A stretch of 64,000 nucleotides of DNA from NCBI GenBank assembly GCA_964550635.1, contig CAZJZV010000004.1, positions 1 through 64,000 of the forward strand. The letters are read 5' to 3'. Under the pieces are notes generated by a model that was given only the letters and a program-made list of their open reading frames with translations, had not been told where the DNA came from and searched no databases. The stretch's first letter is position 1; the number at the start of each line of letters is the position of its first letter. Of this stretch, positions 51,201-58,482 are shown piece by piece. Made by a program: the position numbers and the translations under genes. The stretch comes from RGIG4097 sp964550635 (GTDB lineage Bacteria; Bacillota; Clostridia; Christensenellales; CAG-917).

Positions 51201-51479
51201 CTATTTCTTACCGGTGGTTTTGTCGCCGGCGTGTCCTCTGAAAGTACGGGTGGGAGCGAACTCGCCGAGTTTGCATCCGACCATGTCTTCGGTAACGTAC
51301 ACGGGGGTGTGTTGTTTACCGTTGTGGACGGCGATGGTGTGGCCGACCATTTCGGGGAATATTGTGGACGAACGGGACCAGGTTTTCACGGTGTGTTTTT
51401 CACCTGCTGCGTTCATTTCATTGATTCTTTTCATAAGTCTTTCTTCTACGAAAGGACCTTTCTTGACGCTTCTACTCAT
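51201..51479 (-). CDS. rpsS: ribosomal protein S19
   Basis: A 92-residue protein. MSRSVKKGPFVEERLMKRIN, STIFPEMVGHTIAVHNGK and EFAPTRTFRGHAGDK-type end are diagnostic. Confidence 0.98.
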   Translation of the reverse strand: MSRSVKKGPFVEERLMKRINEMNAAGEKHTVKTWSRSSTIFPEMVGHTIAVHNGKQHTPVYVTEDMVGCKLGEFAPTRTFRGHAGDKTTGKK

Positions 51480-51494
51480 TATTTCGGCCTCCTA

Positions 51495-52322
51495 CTAGTT
51501 CACGCGCTTAATGATGAACTTGTTAGTGATGTTCTTCTTCTTTCTGGTCTTATAACCAAGAGTAGGCTTGCCCCAAGGAGTGACAGGAGAAGGCATACCG
51601 ATAGGAGACTTGCCTTCGCCGCCGCCGTGAGGGTGATCGCAGGGGTTCATGACGACACCGCGGACGGTAGGTCTGACACCCATGTGACGAGTTTTACCCG
51701 CTTTGCCGACTCTGACGATTTCGTGATCGAGATTGCCGACCTGACCGATAGTCGCTCTGCACGCGATGGGGACGTAACGCATTTCACCGCTGGGCATACG
51801 AAGAGTTGCATATTTGCCTTCTTTTGCCATAAGTTGTGCGCTGCCGCCTGCCGCTCTCGCGATTTGACCGCCCTTACCGGGTTGAAGTTCAATGTTGTGA
51901 ACCATCGTACCGACGGGGATGTTTGCGAGCTTGAGTGCGTTGCCGACTTTGATGTCCGCGTCGTCTGCGCTGACGACTACGTCGCCGACGTTAAGTCCGA
52001 GAGGTGCGATGATGTAACGCTTTTCGCCGTCTGCGTAGAACAGAAGTGCGATGTTTGCGGAACGGTTGGGGTCGTATTGAATGGCTTTCACGGTTGCGGG
52101 AACGTTGTCCTTGTTGCGTTTGAAGTCAACGATACGATATTTGTTTCTATTGCCGCCGCCGATGTGACGAACGGTGATTCTGCCTTGTGCGTTTCTGCCG
52201 CCGGTGTGGTTCTTGGAAACCAACAAACTGCGTTCGGGAGTGGTAGAGGTAATTTCCTCATAGGCGGAAACCGTCATAAAACGACGCGCGGGAGACGTAG
52301 GTTTATATTTCTTAATAGCCAT
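51495..52322 (-). CDS. rplB: ribosomal protein L2
   Basis: The 275-residue peptidyl-transferase-associated protein shows KPTSPARRFMTVSAYEEITS and VRGVVMNPCDHPHGGGEGKS, which includes the near-universal His. Confidence 0.98.
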   Translation of the reverse strand: MAIKKYKPTSPARRFMTVSAYEEITSTTPERSLLVSKNHTGGRNAQGRITVRHIGGGNRNKYRIVDFKRNKDNVPATVKAIQYDPNRSANIALLFYADGEKRYIIAPLGLNVGDVVVSADDADIKVGNALKLANIPVGTMVHNIELQPGKGGQIARAAGGSAQLMAKEGKYATLRMPSGEMRYVPIACRATIGQVGNLDHEIVRVGKAGKTRHMGVRPTVRGVVMNPCDHPHGGGEGKSPIGMPSPVTPWGKPTLGYKTRKKKNITNKFIIKRVN

Positions 52323-52333
52323 ATTCTTTCTCC

Positions 52334-52624
52334 TTATGCCAAGCTCTCGAAGAATTCGATTGCCTTACTGTTCTCGGTGAGAGTAACGATTGCCTTTTTA
52401 TAGCTTGCGGTTTTGCCTTCGTGGCGACCCATTCTCTTGAGTTTACCGTCGTAGTTGCAGGTGTTCACTTTTGCGACTTTGACGCCGAAGATTTGTTCGA
52501 CTGCATCTTTGATTTGGGTTTTGTTCGCCGTTTTTGCAACCTTGAAGGTGTATCTCTTCTCGGGAATGCCGTCAAAACTCTTTTCGGAAAGGACGGGCTC
52601 AATGATGATATCGTAAACTGTCAT
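52334..52624 (-). CDS. rplW: ribosomal protein L23
   Basis: The 96-residue exit-tunnel protein docks SRP and trigger factor. IIEPVLSEKSFDGIPEKRYT and EQIFGVKVAKVNTCNYDGK are typical. It overlaps rplD by 4 bp. Confidence 0.97.
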   Translation of the reverse strand: MTVYDIIIEPVLSEKSFDGIPEKRYTFKVAKTANKTQIKDAVEQIFGVKVAKVNTCNYDGKLKRMGRHEGKTASYKKAIVTLTENSKAIEFFESLA

Positions 52625-53241
52625 TTTGCTGCCTCCTCGATTTTTTGGATTGCGCTCTTGGTGATGACGACGTATTTGTTTGCTACGATCTCATACACGT
52701 TGAGTTGTCTGGATTCCGCGAGAGAAACGGTGGGGATGTTTCTGGTTGCGCGGACTGCGGATTCGTCATATTCTTCGACGACGAAAATCACGGAACCGTT
52801 GAGTTTGAGATTTTCAACCGTGTTTGCAACGAGTTTGGTTTTTGCTTCTTTCAAAGAGAACTCGTCGAGAACGATGACTTCGTTGTTGCGAACTTTTTCG
52901 GAGATTGCGCTGATGAATGCGGCTCTCTTCATGTTCTTGTTGATTTTTTGAGAGAAATCGCGAGGTTTCTTTGCGAATACAACGCCACCGCCTACGTAGT
53001 TAGGAGCGACGATACTGCCTTGACGTGCGCGACCGGTGCCTTTTTGACGATAAGGTTTCGCTCCGCCCCCTCTGACCTCGGTACGAGTGAGTGCCGCGTG
53101 CGTGCCTTGACGTCTATTGGCGAGTTGTGCCACGACGACTTGGTGGATAAGTGCTTGGTTGTATTCTGCGCCGAAGATAGCGTCGCTGACTTCGATTGTG
53201 CCTGCCTTCTTACCGGACATATTCAAAACATTCAGTTTCAT
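52621..53241 (-). CDS. rplD: ribosomal protein L4
   Basis: The 206-residue protein's tunnel loop GGGAKPYRQKGTGRARQGSI and RSPNFVGGG-like region (APNYVGGGVVFAKKPR) are present. In some bacteria L4 represses the S10 operon. Confidence 0.97.
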   Translation of the reverse strand: MKLNVLNMSGKKAGTIEVSDAIFGAEYNQALIHQVVVAQLANRRQGTHAALTRTEVRGGGAKPYRQKGTGRARQGSIVAPNYVGGGVVFAKKPRDFSQKINKNMKRAAFISAISEKVRNNEVIVLDEFSLKEAKTKLVANTVENLKLNGSVIFVVEEYDESAVRATRNIPTVSLAESRQLNVYEIVANKYVVITKSAIQKIEEAAK

Positions 53242-53253
53242 ATCTACCTCCGA

Positions 53254-53889
53254 TTAACCTTTCACGGTTTGTTTGATGACGACAATACCGCCCTTCGCAC
53301 CGGGGATTGCGCCCTTGATGAGAAGAAGGTTTCTCGCTTTGTCTACTCTGGCGATGGTAAGGTTTTGGATGGTAACCTTTTCATTACCCCATTGACCTGC
53401 CATATGTTTGTTCTTGAAAACTCTGGACGGAGAAGAACATGCGCCCATGGAACCTACGCTTCTGTGGATAGGACCGGTACCGTGAGTCATAGGTCCGATT
53501 CTATGTTGATTCCATCTCTTGATTACACCTGTGTAACCATGGCCCTTGCTTTGACCGGTAACGTCGACTTTGTCACCTTCTGCAAAAACGTCGCAAGTCA
53601 GTTCCTGACCCAACGTATAGTTGGAGCAGTCTGCGAAACGGAATTCGCGGAGATAACGTTTCGCCGCTACACCGGCTTTCTTGAAGTGACCGGCTTGGGG
53701 CTTGTTAACTCTGGTTTCTTTGACGGTGCCGAATCCGACTTGGATTGCGTTGTAGCCGTCGTTTTCTGTGGTTTTGATTTGAACCACGGGACAAGGACCT
53801 GCTTCAACGACGGTTACGGGAATAACTCTGCCTTCGCTGTCGAAGATTTGGCTCATGCCCAATTTCTTTCCGATGATTGCTTTATCCAT
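53254..53889 (-). CDS. rplC: ribosomal protein L3
   Basis: The 211-residue protein shows IIGKKLGMSQIFDSEGRVIP and GHGYTGVIKRWNQHRIGPMT, with the signature HGTGPIHRSVGSMG. It is an early assembly protein. Confidence 0.98.
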   Translation of the reverse strand: MDKAIIGKKLGMSQIFDSEGRVIPVTVVEAGPCPVVQIKTTENDGYNAIQVGFGTVKETRVNKPQAGHFKKAGVAAKRYLREFRFADCSNYTLGQELTCDVFAEGDKVDVTGQSKGHGYTGVIKRWNQHRIGPMTHGTGPIHRSVGSMGACSSPSRVFKNKHMAGQWGNEKVTIQNLTIARVDKARNLLLIKGAIPGAKGGIVVIKQTVKG

Positions 53890-53922
53890 GTAAAGTTCAC
53901 CCTCCTAAATGATATTCCTTTT

Positions 53923-54231
53923 TTAGAGTTTGATGGAAATATCAACGCCGGCGGGAAGGTCGAGTTTCATAAGAGAGTCGACGGTCTTGCTGGTCGGGTT
54001 GAATATGTCGATCAAACGTTTGTGTGTTCTAAGTTCAAATTGCTCACGGCTGTCTTTGTACTTGTGAGTTGCACGAAGAATGGTCACGATTTCTTTCTCG
54101 GTGGGAAGAGGAATGGGACCAGAAACTTTCGTACCGGTCTTTTTCACAGACTCAACGATTTTCTCTGCGGAAACGTCGATGAGATTGTGGTCGTACGCTT
54201 TGAGCTTGATTCTAATTTTTTGTCCAGCCAT
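53923..54231 (-). CDS. rpsJ: ribosomal protein S10
   Basis: The 102-residue first gene of the superoperon shows IRIKLKAYDHNLIDVSAEKI and PLPTEKEIVTILRATHKYK. In other bacteria it also acts as NusE in antitermination. The 97-nt leader contains a hairpin (CCGCCG/CGGCGG, 54287-54304). Confidence 0.98.
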   Translation of the reverse strand: MAGQKIRIKLKAYDHNLIDVSAEKIVESVKKTGTKVSGPIPLPTEKEIVTILRATHKYKDSREQFELRTHKRLIDIFNPTSKTVDSLMKLDLPAGVDISIKL

Positions 54232-54334
54232 TATTTAGCCTCCTAATTGTATAACACTTATCCGTGTGTGTCTTTATTTTTTAACCCGCCGAAAATACGG
54301 CGGAAAACTATGCCCTTTCGGACACAGCGAGAGT

Positions 54335-54363
54335 AGAATAACCAATTTGACAAACTTTGTCAA
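54335..54363 (-). promoter_or_regulatory. promoter of the S10-spc-alpha superoperon with 17-bp palindrome
   Basis: TTGACA (54363-54358), 17 bp, TATTCT (54340-54335). The -35 box lies within a perfect palindrome TTGACAAA-G-TTTGTCAA (54347-54363) that looks like a repressor site. Transcription would start near 54328. Confidence 0.75.
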
Positions 54364-54470
54364 CTAAAATTTCACACAATTTTCACGAATTATTAAATAT
54401 TGTAAAAAAATATAATCTCTTAACTATATTTAGTATATATATAAAGGCGAACAGCACTATTCTACCCCCG

Positions 54471-54884
54471 TAGTGAGTGCGAACATATCTAGTCACAGTT
54501 CCCCCTTCCTCACGTGTTTCCACTTCGGGCTTGCCGATGGCAACCACCTCGTTCGCTTTGGCTACGCACAATTCACTGGATTGCGCGTTTAACGCGTCGC
54601 GCCCATCGCGTTCCCCCTTAAAAACAGGGGCATCCCCACTGCGAAAACAAGCCTACGGCAATTTGATTACGCACTATGTTTGCACAGGCGTAGTTTTTCG
54701 CAGAAGGGGAAAAAGGAGCAAGGCTCTGCGCATAGAAAGCCGTCGCAGAGGGCATAGCGCAAAGTGCCTTGTGACGCGCTCGGCACTCGAAGTTCTCGCC
54801 GCCGTTGCGGCTCGTGTTCCGTCTTCGAACGTGTTCCGTCTTCGAATAAGTGAGTGCGTACTCACGCCCGCTCATAGTGAGTGC
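54471..54884 (+). repeat. dispersed mosaic repeat, copy D
   Basis: Begins TAGTGAGTGCGAACATATC and ends CTCATAGTGAGTGC, so the 10-bp sequence TAGTGAGTGC flanks it. The left 50 nt match copies A and B. The block from 54628 on (GGGGCATCCCCACTGCGAAA) matches copy C. A private segment (54530-54620) is found in no other copy. The TTCCGTCTTCGAA block is doubled at the right end. Confidence 0.85.
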
Positions 54885-54888
54885 AAAA

Positions 54889-55066
54889 CCGCACAAAAAT
54901 TTTCGGGTGTGGGTGTCCCACCCGCTTTAACACCAAAACGAAAATTTTGCGGAATACGAATAGAGTTACAGATTATGCACGAGTTGTAGCAAAAAATTTT
55001 CGTGCGGTAGAAGTTTCGTCGCTAGAGCCGTCAGAACAATTTTCGCCGAAAATTGCCGACGGCTAC
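54889..55066. other. non-coding stretch with nested inverted repeats built on AATTTTCG
   Basis: CCGC-AAAATTTTCG pairs with CGAAAATTTT-GCGG around an inner GGGTG/CACCC stem (54889-54952). A second nested pair is AGCCGTC/GACGGCT enclosing AATTTTCG-CC-GAAAATT (55026-55064). No gene is seen in 54232-55079 apart from the promoter, repeat D and these structures. Confidence 0.55.
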
Positions 55067-55079
55067 GACGCGTAAGAAA

Positions 55080-56048
55080 CTATTTTAAGCATTTCCCGTC
55101 CACTGCGGATTGATAGATTACCCAATAGCCTTTGCCGTCGGGATTCTGCACGTCGACGGGGAGCCAAACTGCGACGTCCGCGATTTCTTCGGGCGCGGGA
55201 GAAAAGTGCGGGACGGGTATTCCGTAGCAGATATAAGTCACAGCGGTTTGGTCGTAGACGAGACCCACGACGTAGTAATCGTCGTCGGAAGAAATCTTCA
55301 CCCACCTACTGTTTGGGACAAGGTCGTTAAGGTCTTTTTCGGGGGGATAGCAAATGAATATCTCGTCGAGTTGCGGTTTGACTGCAAGATAAAAATTCGT
55401 GCCGTCGTAGTGGAGATAGTCGTTGAGAGCAAAAGCGTTTTCGCCGTTGACGTCCACCCTATTCACCCTTTCAAAACGCTTGTCATCTTCCGTTTTGACG
55501 TTGATTTCTTCGCGCTTTTCTTCATCATTTTCAACCCTGTTTTCGACTTGATTTTCGCCCTCTTCAACGATTTCGATTTCGTCGTTTTTTGACAAGGCGA
55601 TTATCTCTTCGCCACTCTCAACTTGCGGAATTTTTTCATCAACTTTTTTGTCCATTTCGCTCTCTGCTCGAGTCAAAATCTCGTCTTGTTTTTCTTCCGC
55701 TTTCTTTGCGTTTTCAAGCGATTTTTCAAAGGAAGAAATGTGTCTTTCCACGGCCGCCGCGGACGGTGTTTTCAAGGTGCTTCCAAGATATAAATCATTG
55801 TCCGTTTTGTATGCACAAGAAAATCCGCTTTTCGTCGCAAATCGCACTTTATATGTCGTTTTGTCGTTGTCAACTTCGGTTTTTGCGATTTCATCGTTCA
55901 TCAAATATAGCGTTCCGCAACCCTTTTTGAGAGCGGATTTCACGTCGATTATGAGCATATTTTTCTCATTGTTTAGGGGGTTAATTTTGAGCGCAAACAC
56001 GTCCCCTTTCTTCCCTGTCAAGACAAGCGTATAACGTTTATTTTCCAT
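55080..56048 (-). CDS. hypothetical protein with acidic coiled linker
   Basis: The 322-residue protein has three parts. A beta-rich N-terminal domain (about 1-95) resembles no family I know. A highly charged Glu/Lys/Asn linker (about 95-205, coiled-coil-like) follows, then a compact C-terminal domain (about 210-322) rich in aromatic residues (YYVVGLVYDQTAVTYICYGI). No signal or membrane segment is seen. The start at 56048 uses GAGG, which forms part of a hairpin just upstream. Confidence 0.7.
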   Translation of the reverse strand: MENKRYTLVLTGKKGDVFALKINPLNNEKNMLIIDVKSALKKGCGTLYLMNDEIAKTEVDNDKTTYKVRFATKSGFSCAYKTDNDLYLGSTLKTPSAAAVERHISSFEKSLENAKKAEEKQDEILTRAESEMDKKVDEKIPQVESGEEIIALSKNDEIEIVEEGENQVENRVENDEEKREEINVKTEDDKRFERVNRVDVNGENAFALNDYLHYDGTNFYLAVKPQLDEIFICYPPEKDLNDLVPNSRWVKISSDDDYYVVGLVYDQTAVTYICYGIPVPHFSPAPEEIADVAVWLPVDVQNPDGKGYWVIYQSAVDGKCLK

Positions 56049-56055
56049 ATAAAAA

Positions 56056-56081
56056 CCTCGCACGATATACTATGCGAGGTC
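56056..56081 (-). terminator. terminator-like hairpin overlapping the ribosome binding site of the 55080 gene
   Basis: ACCTCGCA/TGCGAGGT with a 10-nt loop, followed by TTTTTAT and then the ATG. It may end ksgA transcripts and, when read through, hide the GAGG of the next gene. Confidence 0.6.
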
Positions 56082-56127
56082 GTCTGATTTTATGAAAATT
56101 TGCGGTGCGGTTGCCTATTCTGTTTCG

Positions 56128-56955
56128 TCAAAATTGTTTGGACAAAGCGACGAAATCATCAAGGGATAAAACCTCTCCCCTTATCCTTTCGTCAAAGCCC
56201 GCCGACTTGACTTTTTCAGTCGCTTCTGCCTTTGAAATTCCAAAGGTTGCGGACAGGTTGTTGACGAGAGTTTTTCTGCGCATAGCGAACGCACTGCGCA
56301 CGAGTTTATGCACGAGCGGTTTGTTTTCGCCCGCGAGTTTTCCGTCGTCTAAATCTATGCGCACCACCGCACTGTCTACGTTAGGCGCGGGGTAAAACAT
56401 ATTGCGATTGACCTTTCTCGTGACCGTCGCGCTACCGCGCATAAGCACGGCAAGGGTGATTGCGGAATAGTCCGCCGTGTTTGGTTTTGCGACGAGCCTA
56501 TCCCCCACTTCTTCTTGCACCATAATAGTCAAAGAGCGGACGGGCAAGTCGCTTTCGAGAAAGCGCATTATGAGCGGAGTCGTGATATAGTACGGCAAAT
56601 TTGCGACGACCTTGAATTCTCTTCCGCCGATGAAATTCATAAACTCATCGTCTTTCATTTTGAGAACGTCGCGGAAAATCACTTCTACGTTTTCGAGTCC
56701 CTGCAAGGACAACGCAAGAACGGGTTCGAGATTTTTATCGACCTCGAAAGAATAGACTTTTTCCGCTTTCTCCGCAATCTGTCTTGTGAGAGTGCCTGCG
56801 CCCGTGCCGATTTCGACGACTATATCTCCGTCGTCAATCAGACTATCCGCGACAATCCCTTTCAAGAGATTGGTGTCGGATATGAAGTTTTGTCCGAGCC
56901 CCTTGTTGAAACGGAATCCGCTTGCTTGCAAAAGGTCTTTGAGTTTCATTTCCAT
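56128..56955 (-). CDS. ksgA: 16S rRNA dimethyladenosine transferase KsgA
   Basis: The 275-residue SAM-dependent enzyme dimethylates A1518/A1519 of 16S rRNA. It shows FNKGLGQNFISD, the SAM motif VEIGTGAGTLT and the catalytic NLPYYITTPLI. It is in the metG-tatD neighbourhood as in other Firmicutes. Confidence 0.95.
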   Translation of the reverse strand: MEMKLKDLLQASGFRFNKGLGQNFISDTNLLKGIVADSLIDDGDIVVEIGTGAGTLTRQIAEKAEKVYSFEVDKNLEPVLALSLQGLENVEVIFRDVLKMKDDEFMNFIGGREFKVVANLPYYITTPLIMRFLESDLPVRSLTIMVQEEVGDRLVAKPNTADYSAITLAVLMRGSATVTRKVNRNMFYPAPNVDSAVVRIDLDDGKLAGENKPLVHKLVRSAFAMRRKTLVNNLSATFGISKAEATEKVKSAGFDERIRGEVLSLDDFVALSKQF

Positions 56956-57040
56956 AATTTACCGTTTTTTATGCGGATAGGATTTCCAATTCCGCACAAC
57001 ATATTATCGTACCAAGGACAAACAACCAAAGTACAAAAGA

Positions 57041-57078
57041 AGAAAAGGGAACGACAAATCTCACGAGTCGTTCCTTTT
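57041..57078 (-). terminator. terminator after the radical SAM gene
   Basis: Stem AAAAAGGAACGAC/GTCGTTCCCTTTT with a 12-nt loop. Confidence 0.7.
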
Positions 57079-57080
57079 TC

Positions 57081-57683
57081 TTATTCTCTGATGGTTTCTC
57101 TGACTCTGTATTTTGCGCCGATGGACTCTGCGAGTTTGCGACACGCTTCGATTTCTTCTTCGCCGATGAAGTCGACGACGGAAAGAGTCGTATCGATACC
57201 TTCAGCGACGCAACCTTTCGCAAATTCGACCATAGCATAGAATGCGTCTTCACCGAACTTGCTTCTGCAAATCTCTTGATATAGTTCGGGATTGCTTGCG
57301 TTCAAGGATATGGACACGCAGTCGATATAAGGCGCGATGAGTTTCGGCACGTCGTTGCGTTTGTTGATGAGATTTGCCTGACCGTTCGTGTTGATTCTCG
57401 TTTTCAGTCCGAGACGTTTGAGATAAGGACCGACTTGCGAAAGGACGGGAAGAGCGCACGTAGGCTCGCCGTATCCGCAAAAGACGATCTCGTCATACTT
57501 CTTCAAGTTGTACAAGGACAAGTCTTCTTTTATATCCTCGAAGTTAGGTTCTCTCGTCAACCACAAATCGTCGTTGCCCACACCGCGTTTGATGTTCCTA
57601 ACACAAAACTCACAAGCGTTCGAGCACTTGTTTGTAAGGTTGATATAAAGGCTGTCGCCAAATTCATATACAAAGTTCTTCAT
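57081..57683 (-). CDS. TatD-linked radical SAM protein
   Basis: The 200-residue radical SAM enzyme has the cluster motif NLTNKCSNACEFCVRN (C-x3-C-x2-C) and a glycine-rich FCGYGEPTCALPVL segment. It belongs to the family known for lying beside tatD, as here (19 nt apart). The reaction is unknown. It occupies the place where many Firmicutes carry rnmV (ribonuclease M5) between tatD and ksgA. Confidence 0.85.
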   Translation of the reverse strand: MKNFVYEFGDSLYINLTNKCSNACEFCVRNIKRGVGNDDLWLTREPNFEDIKEDLSLYNLKKYDEIVFCGYGEPTCALPVLSQVGPYLKRLGLKTRINTNGQANLINKRNDVPKLIAPYIDCVSISLNASNPELYQEICRSKFGEDAFYAMVEFAKGCVAEGIDTTLSVVDFIGEEEIEACRKLAESIGAKYRVRETIRE

Positions 57684-57701
57684 AGCAAAATCAATGTTTT
57701 A

Positions 57702-58481
57702 TCAATGCGTTTTGATACGCTTAAATAGCGTTTTAGCATTTTTCGTCGTTTGTTCGACAAGTTCCGTTCTATCCGAGCCAAGCACTTCCGCCGCCTTATC
57801 CGCAACGAGATTGACAAGTTTCGGATAGTTCGTTTTGCCCCTGAAAGGGACGGGAGTCATATAAGGCGCGTCCGTTTCAAACAACAGTCTATCCTGCGGG
57901 ACGACCGCAAGAGATTCGAGATTGTGCACTGCGTTTTTGAAAGTTATCGCACCGCCGAAAGAGAAGTATGCGTCGTAGTGCGAAAACACTTTGACCATTT
58001 CCGCAGAGCCCGAATAGCAATGCAACAACACACCGTTTGAGAGTTTCGACTTGTTGTCTTCAAGGATTTTCCTTGCGTCTTCGTATGCATCTCTCACGTG
58101 CAAAATCACCGGAAGAGACAAACTGTCCGCAAGTTCGATTTGTTCTGCAAACACCCGCCTTTGAATATCGCGCGGGGATAGGTCGTAGTGATAGTCTAGT
58201 CCGATTTCCCCGATTGCGACCGTCTTTTCGCTCTTGCACTCGTCCGCAAACAAGTCGTACATAACACTCGTTGCAAGACGGCTATCGTGGGGGTGCATGC
58301 CGACCGCACAATATACGTCGTCGTAGGAAAGAGAGAGTTTGTACCCCTCCACCGACGACGGCTCGTCGTAACCAACGGTGATAACCGACTCTATGCCGTC
58401 CCCTTTCAAATTCGATATTATTTCGTCGACTTCGGGGGACAGTCTTTCATCGGTCAAATGGCAATGGGTGTCGATGAGCAT
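57702..58481 (-). CDS. tatD: TatD-family metal-dependent DNase
   Basis: The 259-residue TIM-barrel hydrolase has metal ligands in DTHCHL (N-terminus), GEIGLDYHYD (Glu), ILHVRDA (His), HCYSGS (His) and ETDAPYMTP (Asp). Family members are 3'-5' exonucleases acting on damaged DNA. Its start lies one base after the metG stop, so the two are co-transcribed. Confidence 0.92.
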   Translation of the reverse strand: MLIDTHCHLTDERLSPEVDEIISNLKGDGIESVITVGYDEPSSVEGYKLSLSYDDVYCAVGMHPHDSRLATSVMYDLFADECKSEKTVAIGEIGLDYHYDLSPRDIQRRVFAEQIELADSLSLPVILHVRDAYEDARKILEDNKSKLSNGVLLHCYSGSAEMVKVFSHYDAYFSFGGAITFKNAVHNLESLAVVPQDRLLFETDAPYMTPVPFRGKTNYPKLVNLVADKAAEVLGSDRTELVEQTTKNAKTLFKRIKTH

Positions 58482-58482
58482 A

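Noticed and set aside
52645..54246. 533-codon frame opposite rplD, rplC and rpsJ
   Set aside because: Antisense shadow of three certain ribosomal protein genes.
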